A stretch of DNA of 64,000 nt from Pontederia crassipes (lineage: Eukaryota > Streptophyta > Magnoliopsida > Commelinales > Pontederiaceae). Positions 13,001 through 23,291 of this stretch are shown here, piece by piece. The stretch is from positions 30,765,052 to 30,829,051 of the forward strand of contig CM060183.1 in NCBI GenBank assembly GCA_030549335.1. Reading direction: 5' to 3'. Numbering within the stretch: the first letter of the stretch is position 1; each line of letters starts with the position of its first letter. Made by a program: the position numbers and the translations under genes. The notes below the pieces were generated by a model. It made no database searches. It had not been told where the DNA came from and worked only from the letters and a program-made list of their open reading frames with translations.

Positions 13001-13500
13001 TGAATCCTGTAATTAAAGAAATCCTATGTATAACTGGTGTAGGGAGCTTGATGTATGTGATATAATGTACATGACCTATATTAGCTTATGCAGTAAACTT
13101 GGTTAGAAGATATTAAAATAATCACGGTAAGACTATATGGAGTCATTGTGAATTATTTTGTATATTTGAGAGGCATCTTACATTCAATATAAAGCAGATT
13201 CCCTGAGGGCATATGATATCTGGATGTGAATTTCGATGACGATATATATAACTTGAATTTTTCACATGTAGTCACTCATTTTTATCAGGTGGTACAACTA
13301 TTTCTTGAAGTTACAAGAAATAAGATGTGTGCTGAGACATACATTGGAGGTTGAGTATATTTTCTATAATAGACAATCACCTATGATATATGATTCAGAT
13401 GTATTTTCAGGAACTAGGGCTCAATCTAGTCATGAGATTAATGCGTTGTGATAATCAATTTGTAACAAACTTGGTACGCGGTAGAGCCAACAGTTCAAAG
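10050..13500 (+). pseudogene. copia gag-pol remnants
   Basis: Pieces in three frames follow the copia order. A gag-like piece is at about 10060-10250 (NTNYKAYVKIFEQWEQND). Integrase-core text around 11350-11480 includes a FIDDYSR-like segment and LKFFKRYKTDE. Reverse transcriptase text at about 12630-12900 retains CDILLIK, matching the VDDILLIG block, followed by an EKYHI-like stretch. RNase H text at 13060-13460 includes SGGTTISWKLQE, VEYI and CDNQ. Stops and frameshifts interrupt every domain. This polyprotein once encoded the enzymes for reverse transcription and integration of the 4476-14163 element. It cannot be functional now. Confidence 0.85.
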
Positions 13501-13938
13501 AAGAAATATAATGGGGTAAGTATCACTATACTGAAGACATAGTGAAAAGAAAAGAGTGACAATGATCTATATGCCTAATAGTAACATGATAAGTGATTTC
13601 TTACAAGAGAACTAAAGAAGGGATATTAATCAAACGTGTTGGTTTGATAGGACTCAAGAATTATTGAGTTAGATAGAAGTCTTATGGATAGTGGACTTCG
13701 GTATATCATCCTTAATTAGCACTTCCTAGAAAATGAGATTGTTAATATATTGATTGTTCTCTTGTAAAGAAAAAAATGTACCTATGATATTCATCAAACA
13801 TTGATTTGATGGGACTAAAAAAAATGATTGAGTTAATGCGAAGTCCTACGGATAGTGGACTTCAGGATAACATCTCTGCTAGCACTATATGGATAGTGAG
13901 AGTGTTAGATACCATGACCATATCGGTCAAGTGAGAGA

Positions 13939-14163
13939 TGTTGGATATATGACCGTTATGATAATTAAGAAAAAGATAATTATAATAATAATGGAGCCAT
14001 TAAGATCATAATGATGGAATGCGTAACGGACGCTTTGGCTACTATATAATGGCATGGTAGGGGACGGACAGTAGTGGACACACACGTCAGTACAGCTCGA
14101 TGTCGAGCAGGATGATGCTACGTTCGGATGATCCCCAATTATTTTTTATGAATTTTTCTTTCA
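13939..14163 (+). repeat. copia 3' LTR
   Basis: This 225-bp LTR starts TGTTGGATATATGACC, directly after the purine tract AAGTGAGAGA, and ends TTTCTTTCA. It keeps canonical TG...CA ends, unlike the 5' copy. Confidence 0.93.
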
Positions 14164-14350
14164 GGCATGCCCTGTGGAAAACATGCTTGCAGTTGCTCAG
14201 CCGCCACACCTCCGCGGCCTTGAGCTCGTGTAGGCACACCGCGTAGCTGCTGGCGCCCCAGCGCCCGTGTTCCTCATCCATCAGCTTCCCATACCGCAGC
14301 GCCAGGAGCACCTCCTGTATCAACGTTGCCAGCAATCGAAATTGGTGGAA
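14164..14350 (-). pseudogene. RING-H2 protein, N-terminal half (split by a copia insertion)
   Basis: Minus-strand frame from about 14350 to the copia border. It reads FHQFRLLATLIQEVLL, then a GKLMDEEHGRWGA linker, then a RING-H2 start: AVCLHELK (the first C-x2-C is partly altered), CKHVFHRACL (C-x-H-x2-H-x2-C). The next residues lie 9.7 kb away at 4475 and downward (DRWLEHDQR, then CPLCR). Such small RING-H2 proteins act as E3 ubiquitin ligases. No start codon is visible in frame: the frame upstream meets a stop near 14355 and an ACAG acceptor-like site, so an upstream exon or truncation is possible. The layout (N-terminal hydrophobic stretch, then RING) recalls BRH1-like proteins; that naming is inference. 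Confidence 0.82.
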
Positions 14351-14384
14351 CCCGTCGGCTCAAACCTGTGTGTTCCTATTGCTT

Positions 14385-14745
14385 GCTCTCTTCGTCCTCT
14401 CGAAGGCTTCTACTCCCACCCACTGTGAGGCGAAAATTCTCCACGGAGAGAAGGCTATAGACGGTGGCGGTGGCGTGGTGGGCCGCCAAGAGCGGGCGGC
14501 TGAGATCGGCGGCCAGGGCGTCGAGCATGCCCGACGTGGACATGAGCGCCTCAGGGACGGAGAGGGAGAGGTTGAGGAGCACAGCAACATTCTCCTAGGC
14601 CCCCTCGAGAGTTTCGACGCTAGGAAGTGGTGGAGGTGGGAGGCGAGGAGGGGGATGGCGTGGGCTTCAGTGTCTTTCTTGGAGAGGAGGCGGATCTCAG
14701 CGGCAGAGGGTGAGCTCACGGAGGCGAACCTGACGAGGGTGCATC
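14385..14745 (-). pseudogene. U-box/ARM-repeat (PUB-type) protein fragment, frameshifted
   Basis: The minus strand first reads SSPSAAEIRLLSKKDTE and then AIPLLASHLHHFLAS in one frame. After a shift near 14595 it reads ENVAVLLNLSLSVPEAL, DALAADLSRPLL and ATVYSLLSVENFRL in another. These are consecutive armadillo repeats in the style of plant U-box ubiquitin ligases (the ENxVxxLLNLSLS and ATVYSLLS blocks are diagnostic). The U-box itself, normally N-terminal to the repeats, is not visible in the sequence upstream (above 14745). The fragment abuts the broken RING-H2 gene on the same strand, so two degraded ubiquitin-ligase fragments lie side by side. A frameshift and lack of start or stop context make it a pseudogene. 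Confidence 0.75.
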
Positions 14746-14759
14746 CTCTTTTTAAACTC

Positions 14760-15185
14760 TCTTTAAAAAAAACTCATGACCTTTAAAGTCTACCACGTTT
14801 GGAGATTATTTAAATTGAAAGAAAATAACTATTTCATATATTATTACACCCCTTTAAATTGAAAGAAAACACTCCTTCATTTTCTTCCAAAAAAGAGTAA
14901 AAAATTGAGAAAAATAATTACCAATGCTTAATGGAGAGCAACTTATATTATATAGATTAGCTTTCATTTGTAAAAACGGCGATTGCTTGAAAAGGAAAAA
15001 ATGGCTAATGATAAATCTTATATCTCTTATGAGAGTCACATGGAGTAATAATTAATAAGTGAGTGGAGATTACATAATAGTTAACATGAGAGATAGAATG
15101 ATCTAATCATGTAAAAAAAAAATTCAAAACACTTAGAAAAAAGATAAAAGTAAATCATGCAATGTCAAGCCTCCCAATGCATCAG

Positions 15186-15244
<59 letters not shown>

Positions 15245-15690
15245 CATGCTATAATATTATGTATAATATATCGACAATACATATTATTAATTTTAATATT
15301 AAATGTTTCGATGGAATTCCCCTTAGATACTACTCATGGATGTGGATCCGTAGTACCGAAAGAGTTCCCGCCGAAAAGATTAATATTAAAAATAATAAAA
15401 TATGTGACAATATCTTATAGCTAATATTATATCATAATTTAATATAAATTGAAGTACTAACAGGCGAGCAGGATTTAGGAAATATGCATCACAATATTTT
15501 TTTCTACAAAGCTGATTATCTCATCTATTCTAGTTGATTATTGTGTAAACCTTGTACAAAAAAATCTTTCATCATAACTATTTGCTAAATTATTTTCTTT
15601 ACTCTATAGATGTCATCATACACATAATCAAGTGAAGACCTACATTACCATCAACAATCGAATCAAAAGGAGCTACAACTTATATAATAC
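14760..15690. other. AT-rich spacer with AT microsatellite
   Basis: No gene is seen. A TA run of about 54 bp lies at 15188-15241. The frame at 15157-15420 is mostly translated microsatellite. Confidence 0.6.
15188..15241. repeat. AT microsatellite
   Basis: A pure TA/AT run of roughly 27 repeats. Confidence 0.92.
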
Positions 15691-16470
15691 AACAATCATT
15701 TCACAATCTACTATCCAAAATAATAATCACGACAAACTTTGCTTTTTTTATTCTTGTAGTATCTTGAATTTGCCAAATATGTAGTTGTCACTAGAGTTTG
15801 CAATTCAATTTCGTGATCATAAATATTTTTCAATGCAATAAAGATTTTTGCAAAACGAATTGTTTCGGGACGTAAAATTTCAATCAAATTTGATCTTTTC
15901 TTATCCAAGCAAGAAAAAATTGATGATTGTAAATAAACTTTGTTACCTTAGATACTTTTTCTGTCAAAATAGTCACAAACTCTATTTTGTCAAGATATCT
16001 TAAAATTAAATTCAAACAATGGGCACAACAAAGAGTTCAAAAGATAGTATGATACTTTTCATTCAACAATCTACCTGCAACTTTATAATTTGTTACATAA
16101 TATGTAACCAAGTGCACAACATTTTCCTACTCCAACAAATTCAACCAATTCTACAAATAAATTATAAAGAATTGTGTCATCTTTAACAATGGCAGAAGCT
16201 TCAACTAACCTTACAAAATAGATCTATTTTGAAGAATAAATGAGAAAATTGATTAGCTGTCTATTATTTTGATTAATACTAATCATTACCATAATAATGC
16301 AACCAATTTTTTCCAAGCATCTCTAAAAGCTTCAATCAATAATCCTACCTCCTTCTTGATATCATATAATATTTTTTATGACAAAAAAACTTTTGTATCA
16401 ATATGGAAGTGTAATAAGAATGACTTGATGTATTGGACACACTTTTTACACATAAAAAAACTGAAGTCTT
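15690..16470 (-). pseudogene. hAT transposase remnant
   Basis: Reading the minus strand from 16470 down, successive frames give KKEVGLLIEAFRDAWKKL, LVEASAIVKDDTILYNLF, VTNYKVAGRLLNEKY, CCAHCLNLILRYLDKI, KVTKFIYNHQFFLAW and a SLLH-KIFMI stretch. This order matches plant hAT transposases of the DUF659 class: a region before the catalytic core, the DNxSNxxAAG-like block, the CAAHxLNL block, then the FIYNH block. Many stops and frameshifts interrupt it. Terminal repeats and target duplication were not found. It is separate from the non-autonomous hAT element at 18343-20239, although both belong to the same superfamily. Confidence 0.75.
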
Positions 16471-16479
16471 AAAACAAAG

Positions 16480-18067
16480 TTGATTTATCATGATCGAATG
16501 CTAAACTTCGGTAACCCCCTGTGGCGGGCGAGACCCCCTCCCCCTTTCGCTTCGACGACACGGAGAGGGGAGGACGTCTTCCCCCGCAAGCCATCGCCAA
16601 TGATCGTAGGGATGTCATCCCCCTGCCTTTTTCTTCTTTTTTAAATTATTTTTATATTTTTTATATTTTTTATTATATATTATTTTATGCAAAAATAGAC
16701 TAACATTTTAATGTGTCTAAGGTAGGGGTATAATAGACGTTTTACAAATGTGAAAATTTAACCGAGAAGTTGACGGAATTGATCGGAAGGATCAAATTAG
16801 AAAAACTATGTTACTTTAGAGGCTAAAAAATGAAGTTCAGAGTTTGACGTTAGATTTGGAAAATCATAATAGTTTAAGGGTGGTTTAACGAAATAACCCT
16901 AAAAAAAGGGAAGGATCATTTAATTCTAACATCAATTTATATGGGTATCACCATTTCCACTTTAAAATACACTAGTGTAACTTTAGTTACTTTACTATGT
17001 GAGTGATGAAAGTGCTAAATATTTTTATTCTTAAATTGGCAATAGTGATGCAATATATATATATATATATATATAATGGAGGTGAAACACCCATTGTATG
17101 TAACCCTGTGAAATGTGACGTTGATTTTTCATTAATGTCCCAGATCAAAACCACATTTCAAATATAAAATTGTTGATTATCAGAAATGAAACCGCCTAAA
17201 CTAACAGCCTTACAACTTTAATTTCATCAATTTGTCCTCCTTGTCCATTGAAGTGATGGCAGGTTGTGTAAGACCAAAAGACATGTTGCTCGCCAATTCC
17301 CTCACTAGAGCAAGATTTTAGGAGCGACATCCATGGTCGCATCTCGATGTTGTCACCATGACTGCCACCACAAAGCTCTGCTCCGAACGTACGGTCTGGT
17401 TTGCATCATTGGTATCAATCCTCTGCGCCGATCTTGCCTATGCAAAGAAGAGGTTCATGGTTCTCTACCACCTCACCCAACCGGACAAGAACAAGCCATG
17501 CCATTGCTGCTCCGGCAATCCATATTGACAAGCAAGCTTGGACAGCTGTTTCTTTGCATCAACTTCGTCGAGCGACGGGGCACGACACTTCGATGTCGAC
17601 AAATCTGCACGGCTGACTTGGCTTGTGTGCCCTGAATCACAGGTCGGCTACCGACAAATCACAGGTCGGCTGAATCACAAGGAAAAAAAATGAAGACGAG
17701 AGAGAGAGAAGGAAGGGAGGGAGGGAGTGGAGAGAGAGAAAGGGGGGCCTCACACATCAGTAGAGGGATTTCATATTCATTCATTTTCATCAGCAGAGGA
17801 GGTTTTGTCTTCAGCAGAGTTTCGTCTTCATTCATTATCAACAGGAGCGGCGCTCGCCATCATTCGTCTAGAGGATTTCTGCAAAGAGAAATGGGGGCCT
17901 CTCACAGCAAAGGGATTTTGTCTTTTTCCTAACAACAGGCGTCAACCGTCATCCGAAACCAGAGTGGTTTGGCGTGGTTTTAATCTCCACCGTCCATCTA
18001 CAATCAATGCCTAGGATAAAAGTGTTGCACGAAGTTTCACCTAGAGGGCGCTGCATAGCCATTATAC

Positions 18068-18113
<46 letters not shown>

Positions 18114-18334
18114 ACATTAGATTGGATAAAATTATCATTCGTTTTGTTTTGTTATTTTTTGTCTGTGATGGCAGTAAGTATATTGTTGCCCTCTACGATA
18201 ATTTGAAGGATAACTTATTCCATACTCAGAAAGTGAATCTTTAGACTTGGGAATAAGTCCATAAGCGTTATTTTCTATCAATTTGTTCCTTTGTTCAACC
18301 CCTCATAACAGCCAACTATTTTAACTTGGCTCCC
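16480..18334. other. spacer without recognised gene
   Basis: A short GC-rich patch (16515-16620), AT runs at 17051-17074 and 18070-18112, and a GA-rich patch (17696-17740) are visible. The short direct repeat ACAAATCACAGGTCGGCT-like lies at about 17637 and 17655. Open frames at 17333-17635 and 17690-18014 overlap in several frames and show no family signature; I do not call them genes. Confidence 0.45.
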
Positions 18335-18599
18335 ATGTCAAGTAGGAATGGCATCTGATCCTGTTTGGGGAGGGCGACACTCTTCCCGCTCCGACCATGT
18401 TAACTGACCCGTCTCCAACCCTACCCCGAATTCCCTATGTGGGAGAAATTTAATCCTCTGTCCTGATTCCCCGCGGGACTTTGAACCCCGTGAGGACTCA
18501 TATTCTCCTAATTTTTTAGGTGAAAATAGTGAAAAAGTTTTTAAAAAATATTTAATATTATATAATGTTTATAATATACATAATTAAATTTAAGAAAAA

Positions 18600-18782
18600 A
18601 TGATTGTGCTACCCCTTTTAAAGGTAGCATCATCGTACCCCTATTAATCCCCATTCGTTTCATGATGAATGGTGGATAAAAAAATTGTCCAATTAATCAA
18701 GCCACCTTCCATCAAGAATTGAATGATGATTAATAGAGGTATGATGGTGCTACCCTATAAAAAGGATAGCATAAACATAATG
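18600..18782. mobile_element. foldback MITE nested in the hAT element
   Basis: The left arm, starting at ATGATTGTGCTACCCC, is matched by the reverse complement of the right arm, which starts TTATGTTTATGCTATCC. Both arms continue through a GTAGCA(T/C)CATC(G/A)TACC(C/T)CTATTAATC block, giving arms of about 55 bp around a 70-bp loop. Target duplication was not resolved. The structure is too short to encode protein. Confidence 0.8.
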
Positions 18783-18819
18783 TTACACATAATCTAACCC
18801 TCTTTAAAAGTTACACATA

Positions 18820-19230
18820 ATGTTAAAAATAGCAAAAAAAAAAGAAATAGCACACACAGAGATGGTTGTCCACATAGGGCTGCCAGTGCCGCCCTCCTCC
18901 TACGTTCGAGCATTGGAGTGCCAGTGTCTGGTCATCTTCGGGAGCATGGAGTGTTCGGTCATTTCCATAGCTGCGGAGCTCTTCTTGTGTTTGAAGGCCG
19001 CCGGCGTGACCGTCGCCTGTACGGAGCTTCATCTGTCACACGTTCGGCCGTCCATCGCACATGCGGCCATCGTTTGGAGCGTGGAGCGTCGCAGGCCTCC
19101 AGCGCGAGCATCACCCTCTTCTAGTGACGCACGGAGGTGGAGCTCCGACCATCATTGGGAGTGGATCCTCATGTATTTGATCGTCACATGTCTGGCCATT
19201 GTTAGGGGCGCAAAACCCCTGCACTGGTAG
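18820..19230 (+). CDS. hypothetical open frame inside the hAT element
   Basis: This 136-codon frame lies in GC-rich sequence between two foldback elements, inside a non-autonomous hAT transposon. No domain, signal or membrane segment is convincing. The DNA contains imperfect internal repeats around CTCCTCCTACGTT/CTCTTCTTGTGTT and a further copy after the stop (19231-19290), so the open frame may simply reflect composition. It could be captured host sequence carried by the transposon. Translation is doubtful. Confidence 0.15.
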   Translation: MLKIAKKKEIAHTEMVVHIGLPVPPSSYVRALECQCLVIFGSMECSVISIAAELFLCLKAAGVTVACTELHLSHVRPSIAHAAIVWSVERRRPPARASPSSSDARRWSSDHHWEWILMYLIVTCLAIVRGAKPLHW

Positions 19231-19423
19231 AGCTCCTCCTATGTTTGAAGGCCATCGGCACAAGCGCTGTCCTCTTCTAGCGAGAACTATCGTCGCCCTC
19301 CTCCTGCGTCATGGACGAGTTGATTGGCATCATGGTGGAAGGGATCGACCGTCAAGTTGACGAAAAAGGAAAGAGGTCACGAAGCGATCGATCGTAGATG
19401 GAAGAAAAATGGAACAATGTAAG

Positions 19424-19913
19424 TAGGGGTGTTCATTGGGTCGGGTCGACCCGTGAACCCAAATCGAGTTTGGTCGGGTCGGGTACGGGTTGAATTTTTC
19501 CAACCTGAGTTGACCCGACCCGACCCAATCAATCCGAATTGTTTATTTTTTTATTTTATTTTTCTTTTTTAGTTCAAACTTAAGCTTATATTTGATTTGA
19601 AAATTTTCAAAAAATTGAAATAAAAAATTTTAAGTGCAAAAATAATATTAAATAGTTAAAAACTTATTTTTTACTTTTAATACAATATTAAACAATATTT
19701 TTTTATATTAAATAAAATATAAAAAAATAAGAAAAAATAAAAAATAAAAAAAAGAAAATTCGGTGGTCGGGTAACTCGACCACTTGAACCGAGTCGGGTT
19801 GGGTTAGATTAGGCCTCCCAAGCCCCCTTGACCCTACTTGACCCGATCAAATTTGATCAGGTCAAGTCGGGTTTGTTCATGGGTCGGGTCTAACCCGACC
19901 TGCGAACACCCGT
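19424..19913. mobile_element. foldback element with GGGTCGGGT-rich arms
   Basis: The left end TAGGGGTGTTC is matched by the reverse complement of the right end, TACGGGTGTTC. Both arms carry GGGTCGGGT and ACCCGACCC motifs around an AT-rich centre. The word CGTAGATGGAAGA occurs at 19393-19405 and again at 19911-19923, so the exact boundary and target duplication are ambiguous. The style resembles plant non-autonomous DNA transposons. Confidence 0.7.
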
Positions 19914-20247
19914 AGATGGAAGAAGGGAGCAACCGTCACGGAGGAAGAAAGAGAATAGAAGAGTAGGGACTTTTGTCTTTTATTATATATATATATATGT
20001 ATATATATATAAGATATAATATGTTTGATCTGAAAAATATAATAAAAAATATAAAATTAGGGTGGGGGGATTCGGGGACCGTGGGGCGGGGGCAATTTCC
20101 CCATTCCAGTCCTCAAAAGAGAGTTCGGGGGAAATTTATTCTCGATCCCCGATTTCGCGGGGAAAAATTTCCTAAATTCGGAGCCCTAAACGGGGATTCC
20201 TCACAGGCCCCACTAAGGTAATAGATATTGCCATCCCTAATGTCAAG

Positions 20248-21903
20248 CAGCTAGCAAACATCTAAAACCTCTCTCTCTCTCTCCACATGTTGTTGGTCAC
20301 TTTGAAGTTGCAGCATTCATTATTAATTTTGTACAATTTAAAAAACATTCTTAAAATCCTCTTATTTCAAAGCTAGTAGAAGTAGTTTATAATGTGTTAT
20401 ATTCAAACCTTTAATCATTACTGAAAAAATATTTAACAAACACTTATAATAACATTTTGTTTTAATATTAAATACTTTACTTTTTTTACGTGCCAAATAG
20501 TGCCAAAATCTGACATGACAAATTAACAGTCAAATATATATTGACTTCCGATTCGTAATTTAATGGCATGCAACCAAACATGTTCTTTTTTACTGACATT
20601 TATTTTTTGTAAGCTATCTATTAAACTGTATGGAAATGTCCTGATATAACAAAAGAGAGAACCCTAGAGGGAGGAGGGGGGAGGGGACCTTGCCAAAAGT
20701 GTCATTCAAAATTGAATGGCCAAAATTTGTCAAATTAGCATATTGATTTGCTTCACGGTATATATATGTTAGCTTTCAATTATTACGTTTATTAAAAAAG
20801 TTTTCAATGTCCAGTTCTGAATGCGCCATGGTCCCCTTCCCCGCCTAAGAATGAGCTTAACCAACACCTTCGATTCAATATGCACTTTTGTGTACTCTAG
20901 TTGCTACATCCTTTGAATACCAACAAGAATACCCTAATCTCCAACTCTAAGATTAAATGCATTACTTGATGCATGCAAAATATAACATATTTTAGTTTAT
21001 TATTTTATTAATATTTTTGTAATTTGATCATGACATGCATCATTTTAGATCATTTTTAGTTATAATTCCGGATTTATCAGTTCTGATTATTAAAGCTTTA
21101 AATATTTTAACTAAGAGGAGCCATGAGTGAGCTTCGACGAGTGAGCTTCCAAAGCAAATACTGAATTTTAAGAGGAGCCAAGAGTTTCCACATCCGATGG
21201 ATAGAGGATCGTCTAGGACCGGCGGTGGCAATGCGTGGCGACTAATGAGACCGTAGACAGAGTCAACATTGGCATTGCCTCGCCGTGTGTGTTATTTTTC
21301 CAAATCTACATGTCATCATTTAGCGTGCAAAGAAATGAACATAGAAATAATGCGCGAACACAACATAGATCCAAAAAGCTCATGGAACAAATGAATGTTC
21401 CAAGCACAATTAATCATTAGATGAGAACTGCTGAATCCTATCCATATTAATAAAAGTATTGCACCAGGATAGTGCAACAACTGATATCCAAGGATCATCA
21501 AAGACTTTAGTAAAAGAGCCATCGGCAATTAATTTCATCATGATGCAATTAGGATTTCCTCATCTAAATAATAGTCTATAAAAGTTTGTAAGCGCACAAT
21601 GTATATAATGACCATATCTAAAAATAGCACAGAGCTCAGGGGGCAATCTACAAAGTTCACATAAAAAACTTAGCAGAGCCATCAATTGGAGATCAAGAAA
21701 CCGTGGCTCCACTCCGCAGCCACCTTCAGTAATCAGTCCACCGCAGGAAAGAGGTACGAGAAGGAAAACACAAAATTGGTTTAATTCTGAACCATTTTAG
21801 TTCCTTTATATCTTTTTTTTCTCTATTATTTAATCATGTCAGATTACAGGCTTTTGTGTTTGCATTTCCCATTTGAAGCTGGTTAAGCAGACCACTGTAA
21901 GCT
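20248..21903. other. spacer upstream of CURT1, no gene seen
   Basis: AT-rich sequence with a CT run (20267-20282) and a purine-rich patch near 20655-20690. A short local duplication of GAGGAGCCA(T/A)GAG lies near 21116 and 21171. No open frame has support. The segment 21700-21903 probably includes the 5' UTR of the CURT1 gene, possibly with an intron: a GGTACGAG donor-like site lies near 21750 and a TTAAGCAG acceptor-like site near 21885. No TATA box was assigned. Confidence 0.4.
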
Positions 21904-23291
21904 ATGGCTTATGCATCCGCTGCCATACAGCCATCTTTACTTCTGCTTGGGAGCAGACATCTTTGCAGGAATTCTCCCCAAGTCCCAATTCCAAAGGTTG
22001 CTGGTAAATGTTTGGAATTAATGGAATGTTTTGCACTCTTGTTCTTCTCACAAAATCAGGATTCTTAAAGCAATCCTGCTATGTTCATCTACGTGGTTCA
22101 ACTCTAAATCGAATGTGCTGAATTTAAGTTTCAGACAAGTAGCCAACGGTGGTGGCTTTTAAAAGATTTGAAGAAATGAAGCCTTGAAAGAGGAGATTTT
22201 TTGTTTGTTCTGGTCTGTAATTGTAGGAACGGCAAGAAGATCCATCCAAGATTGTTCTTGGCGCCTGAATTTTTTTTCTCTGTGTGCAGGTCGACGAAGG
22301 GAAGTATCAGTGTTTACTAAGGCTGTCGGAGACGGATCCGATTCAACCACCAGCATTGTTAAAACGGTCCAAGAAACTGTAAGTTAAGCTATTTGCAAAT
22401 GAAAAAAAAAAAACTGAAAACTTTCATCTACCATTTACAATTCTTTGATTGTAGCTTGGTTTGTTAGCTTTGAGATAACTGTAATAACTCTTATCGTTCA
22501 TTCACCCACAGTGGAACGACTCTGAACAGAGGCTTCCTCTTATTGGCTTAGGATTTGCAGCTGTTGTTGCAGTTTGGGCTTCGAGTAACCTGATTGTGGT
22601 AAGTAGTTGCCCTCATTTAGGCTTTGCAATCATCACTGTTCTACCGGACATGCATCTGTTTTTTGCCATACCAATCAACTCAAACTTTATGATATATTTC
22701 AAGTTATGTACGAACGCTCATAGTTTTATTTCTCTGGCAACCCAATCTTCCGAAGGCTATTGACAAACTCCCTCTGGTTCCTAATGCCCTGGAATTTATT
22801 GGAATATTATTTAGCTGGGTAAGCTGTTTGTGACATCTGTATTCGTATAGTCCTTTTTATTGGAGGAAATTGACCTGTCCGTTCTTGCGATTTTTGTTTC
22901 TTATTTTGCAGTGGTTTATCTACCGGTATCTTCTTTTCAAACCAGACAGGTAAGCAGTGATGATTTCTGATTAATCATTGAGAATAGCTCTCGCTCCACC
23001 TCTCTTATCTCATAAGGTCTATCTCTTTATTTTATTTATTAAAATCCCATATTCAAAGATTCGTCCGTGATTACAGATTTGAACATGAAAATAAACTTGA
23101 ATCTACCAACGTCAACTGTTCTTTGCCAGTATTTATATCTGATAGATTCAGTAATGTGATGAAAACAAAGTTGTAGATTTAGTATTCTCATGTTTCCGCA
23201 ATTTACTGCTCAAAGTGACCTTTTGCTGCACCTCAGGAAAGAGCTGGTGAATATTATCAAGAGTTCCATTTCACAAGTTCTTGGCCAGTAA
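21904..23291 (+). CDS. CURT1D: CURVATURE THYLAKOID 1 family protein (CURT1D-like), chloroplastic
   Basis: Six exons with GT-AG introns and consistent phases: 21904-22003, 22290-22378, 22512-22598, 22756-22818, 22912-22949, 23237-23291; 143 codons plus TAA. Residues 1-35 or so are Ser/Leu/Arg-rich with no acidic residues, as in a chloroplast transit peptide. After an acidic, Thr-rich linker comes the CURT1 core: WNDSEQRLPLIGLG, a first membrane helix (about 75-92), the IDKLPLVP turn, a second helix through WWFIYRYLLF, then KPDRKEL and a C-terminal amphipathic helix ending VLGQ. CURT1 proteins oligomerise and bend thylakoid membranes at grana margins. The WWF-YRYLLFKPDR stretch and VLGQ end favour the CURT1D type; family assignment is firm, paralogue less so. 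The protein is somewhat shorter than other family members, mainly in the N-terminal region. Confidence 0.93.

Larger units (their letters stand above)
4476..14163 (+). mobile_element. degenerate Ty1/copia LTR retrotransposon inserted in a RING-H2 gene
   Basis: Direct LTRs lie at 4476-4699 and 13939-14163. The target duplication is GGCAC (4471-4475) and GGCAT (14164-14168), with one transition. A tRNA-Met-type primer binding site, TGGTATCAGAGCC, starts at 4701, one base after the 5' LTR. A purine tract AAGTGAGAGA (13929-13938) abuts the 3' LTR, which begins TGTTGGATATATGACC, a typical plant copia arrangement. Between them are remnants of gag, integrase, reverse transcriptase and RNase H in copia order, all broken by stops and frameshifts. 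The leader is interrupted by a solo gypsy-type LTR (5107-8660). By eye the LTRs differ at about 14 positions plus two small indels, so the insertion is not recent. Confidence 0.93.
18343..20239. mobile_element. non-autonomous hAT-type element with 8-bp target duplication
   Basis: The left end TAGGAATGGCA and the reverse complement of the right end, TAGGGATGGCA, form terminal inverted repeats. Both are flanked by the direct octamer ATGTCAAG (18335-18342 and 20240-20247). An 8-bp duplication is the hallmark of hAT transposition. Subterminal regions on both sides are rich in CCCCG/CGGGG motifs (18365-18500 and 20060-20200), a feature shared by related plant hAT families. No transposase is encoded. 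The interior contains a 180-bp foldback MITE, a 490-bp foldback element and a GC-rich segment with an open frame. Confidence 0.88.

Noticed and set aside
17333-18014. Possible small gene from overlapping frames of 60-100 codons
   Set aside because: Multiple registers are open, no recognised domain, GA-rich low-complexity sequence.
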